A stretch of 64,000 bases of DNA, taken from the NCBI RefSeq assembly GCF_947495725.1, contig NZ_CANLZZ010000002.1:761315-825314 (forward strand). The letters are read 5' to 3'. This document shows positions 62,078 to 64,000 of this stretch, piece by piece. The position numbers and the translations under genes were made by a program. Numbering within the stretch: the stretch's first letter is position 1; each line of letters starts with the position of its first letter. The DNA comes from an uncultured Lutibacter sp. Lineage in GTDB: Bacteria > Bacteroidota > Bacteroidia > Flavobacteriales > Flavobacteriaceae. The notes under the pieces were generated by a model that had not been told where the DNA came from, made no database searches, and was given only the letters and a program-made list of their open reading frames with translations.

Positions 62078-63730
62078 TTATAATGAAATTCCTCTTTTCC
62101 AAGGAATAAAATCGTTGTGTCCTTTTACTACTGCTTTTGATGGAGTTTCACCACTTGCCACTCTAATAACGTGGTCTAATATTTTTTCTCCCATTGTTTG
62201 GATAGTGTCTTCACCAGTAATTACCGTTCCTGCATTAATATCAATAATGTCATTCATTTTTTCATACAATTCTGTATTACTAGACATTTTTAAAACAGGT
62301 GTAATAGGGTTTCCTGTTGGTGTACCTAAACCTGTTGTAAATACAATAACGTTACAACCTGAACCAGCTAAACCGGTAGTACTCTCAACATCATTACCAG
62401 GCGTACATAATAAGTTTAAACCTGGTTTTGTAATTTTTTCTGCATAGTCTAATACTTCAACAACTGGAGATGTACCACCTTTTTTAGCGGCACCTGCCGA
62501 TTTCATTGCATCGGTAATTAAACCATCTTTAATGTTTCCCGGAGAAGGATTAGCTTCAAATCCAGAACCTACAGCAACTGCAGCTGCAGAGTAAGAACGC
62601 ATCAATGAAGAGAATTTTTTAGCATCTTCTTCATTTACACATCTGTTAATAATATTTTGTTCAACTCCGTTTAATTCTGGAAATTCAGATAAAACAGGTG
62701 AACCTCCAAGTGCAGCTAATAAATCTGCTGCATAACCTAATGAAGGATTTGCAGAAATACCTGAAAAACCATCAGAGCCACCACATTCTAACCCTAAAAC
62801 TAGTTTGCTTAATGGAGCAGGTTTGCGTTCTACTTTATTTGCTTCAACTAAACCAACGAAAGTGTGTTTTACTGCTTCTTCAATTAAAGCTCTTTCGCTT
62901 GCGCTTTTTTGTTGTTCTAAATAATGAACTGTTTTGTAACCGTTTGGATCTTTGATTTTTAATGCTTTTTGAAGCATTTCAATTTGTGCATTTTGGCAAC
63001 CTAAACTAAAAATAGTAGCACCTGCAACATTTGGGTTTGAGATATAGCCAGCTAATAAGTTACATAGAACTTCAGAATCTTGACGAATTCCTCCGCAACC
63101 ACCATCATGTTTTAAAAACTTAATACCATCTACATTTGGAAATAATCTGTTTTTAGCTATTTCCTCTTTTGTAGCAATAATTGGAGTATCGTATATTTCT
63201 TCAGTTGAAGCACCTGCTTTGTACTGTGCGATTAAAGCATCAGTATCCACAGCAAAGTCTTTTTTAGTTTCGTATCCTAATTTTTCAGAAAGTGCACCTT
63301 CTAAAACATCAATATTTCTGTTTTCACAAAAAGTTAAAGGAATAACTAACCAATAATTTCCAGTTCCTACGCTATCATCTTCACGGTGATAACCGTTAAA
63401 AGTTCGTCCTTCAAAATTAGAAGTGTCTGGAGCAGTCCAAACAAATTTTTCATTTGAATCATTAAAATCAGCAGAAGCATGTTTAATGTTTTCGGTTGTA
63501 ATAGCTTCACCTTGTTGAATTGGAAGCACAGCTTTACCAACCAACACACCATACATGAAAATTTCATCACCAACAGCGAAATCTTTTACGGCAAATTTAT
63601 GTTTGCTTTTAATGTTTTCTTTTAAAATGATTTCTTCACCATTTATAACCGTTTTTAAACCTTTTGGGAGATTATCAATAGCAACAATTAAATTGTCTAT
63701 TGGGTCTATTTGAGCGTAATTTGCAGACAT
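62078..63730 (-). CDS. uxaA: Altronate dehydratase
   Basis: UxaA dehydrates D-altronate to 2-keto-3-deoxygluconate. The 550-residue protein has an N-terminal SAF domain (about 1-100) and a large C-terminal catalytic domain with KHDGGCGGIRQDSEVL, GLECGGSDGFSGISANPSLG, and CTPGNDVESTTGLAGSGCNVIVFTTGLGTPTG, the characteristic metal-site region. It is a single fused protein as in E. coli (~495). A related activity on L-fuconate is conceivable given the neighbouring genes but is unproven. Confidence 0.94.
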   Translation of the reverse strand: MSANYAQIDPIDNLIVAIDNLPKGLKTVINGEEIILKENIKSKHKFAVKDFAVGDEIFMYGVLVGKAVLPIQQGEAITTENIKHASADFNDSNEKFVWTAPDTSNFEGRTFNGYHREDDSVGTGNYWLVIPLTFCENRNIDVLEGALSEKLGYETKKDFAVDTDALIAQYKAGASTEEIYDTPIIATKEEIAKNRLFPNVDGIKFLKHDGGCGGIRQDSEVLCNLLAGYISNPNVAGATIFSLGCQNAQIEMLQKALKIKDPNGYKTVHYLEQQKSASERALIEEAVKHTFVGLVEANKVERKPAPLSKLVLGLECGGSDGFSGISANPSLGYAADLLAALGGSPVLSEFPELNGVEQNIINRCVNEEDAKKFSSLMRSYSAAAVAVGSGFEANPSPGNIKDGLITDAMKSAGAAKKGGTSPVVEVLDYAEKITKPGLNLLCTPGNDVESTTGLAGSGCNVIVFTTGLGTPTGNPITPVLKMSSNTELYEKMNDIIDINAGTVITGEDTIQTMGEKILDHVIRVASGETPSKAVVKGHNDFIPWKRGISL

Positions 63731-63760
63731 ATATTAGTTAGTTATTTATTATAATTATAA

Positions 63761-64000
63761 TTATGCTCTTACTTCTTTTACTAAAGCTATTGCATTTTTA
63801 ACATCTTGTTCTAGTTTAGCATAATCTTTATTAGCTAAAATCTCTTTTGAAATTAATTGAGATCCCATTCCAACACAAGTTACACCTGCATTAAACCAAC
63901 CTGTTAAGTTTTCTTTTGTTGGTGAAACTCCTCCGGTTGGCATAACACTTGTCCAAGGTTGAGGTCCTTTTATTCCTTTTACAAACTGAGGTCCGTAAAT
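63761..64000 (-). CDS. KDPG/KHG aldolase, C-terminal part (5' end cut by window edge)
   Basis: The reading frame runs from the window edge to a TAA at 63761 and gives about 79 residues, from YGPQFVKGIKGPQPW to KNAIALVKEVRA. VMPTGGVSP is the phosphate-binding loop and GVTCVGMGSQLISKE is the C-terminal helix region of Eda-type aldolases, which split 2-keto-3-deoxy-6-phosphogluconate into pyruvate and glyceraldehyde 3-phosphate. The track shows only an internal start at 63943. The lysine of the Schiff base lies outside the window. It lies 30 bases upstream of uxaA in the same operon. Confidence 0.9.
   Translation of the reverse strand: MYGPQFVKGIKGPQPWTSVMPTGGVSPTKENLTGWFNAGVTCVGMGSQLISKEILANKDYAKLEQDVKNAIALVKEVRA

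Noticed and set aside
1-64000. CRISPR array, prophage, insertion sequence or integrase
   Set aside because: No regularly spaced repeats, transposase, integrase or phage genes were seen on either strand.

Overview
The window looks like a chromosomal segment of a marine-type member of the Flavobacteriaceae (Bacteroidota). The DNA is strongly AT-rich (about one third G+C by eye). The cell-division cluster, arginine cluster and DUF4266/DUF3570 pair follow Bacteroidota patterns. A decayed gene carries a type IX secretion sorting tail, and several promoters resemble the flavobacterial -7 box TAnnTTTG.

Layout. (1) 1-2159, minus: the end of galE and a DegT-family sugar aminotransferase. (2) 2242-3911, minus: cysE-cysM for cysteine, with a perfect palindrome upstream. 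(3) 4069-6583, minus: leuA and leuB, then a divergent lineage-restricted helical-repeat protein. (4) 8318-15372, plus: ilvD-ilvB-ilvN-ilvC-ilvA, preceded by an Ile/Val-rich leader peptide and a complete terminator/antiterminator pair. (5) 15488-26756, plus: an 11-gene arginine/proline cluster (GNAT, argG, argC, proC, argD, proA, proB, argF', argB, argE, argH), preceded by an unannotated leader peptide with four CGC arginine codons and invaded by short palindromic repeats. (6) 26927-30022, minus: thioredoxin-like protein, ApbE flavin transferase, a Cys-tailed DUF4266 lipoprotein and a DUF3570 outer-membrane barrel. (7) 30122-32189, minus: an RluA-type pseudouridine synthase, engB and an alpha/beta hydrolase. 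(8) 32400-47749, plus: the dcw cluster from mraZ to ftsZ, with MraZ-type operator repeats. (9) 47872-48402: a YqeY protein and tRNA-Arg(TCG). (10) 48403-49128: no intact gene, with a decayed T9SS-sorted gene. (11) 49129-57146, plus: xylose catabolism (GntR/LacI-type regulator, xylB, xylA, symporter, transketolase, transaldolase). (12) 57223-64000, minus: genes for a fucose-type oxidative pathway and for the uronate route (uxaB, uxaA, KDPG aldolase).

How it works together. The first 27 kb makes cysteine, leucine, isoleucine/valine, proline and arginine. The ilv and arg clusters each appear to sense their own amino acid through translation of a 21-residue leader peptide. The arginine route probably uses succinylated intermediates, because the transcarbamylase has Ser at the specificity position. 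The dcw block builds meso-DAP peptidoglycan and the divisome. The last 15 kb channels xylose, a deoxy sugar such as fucose or rhamnose, and galacturonate into central metabolism, which fits an algal or plant polysaccharide degrader.

The least understood pieces are the arginine leader region and the thioredoxin/ApbE/DUF4266/DUF3570 envelope module, whose Cys-Gly tail and Asp/His-rich loop suggest metal or redox chemistry.
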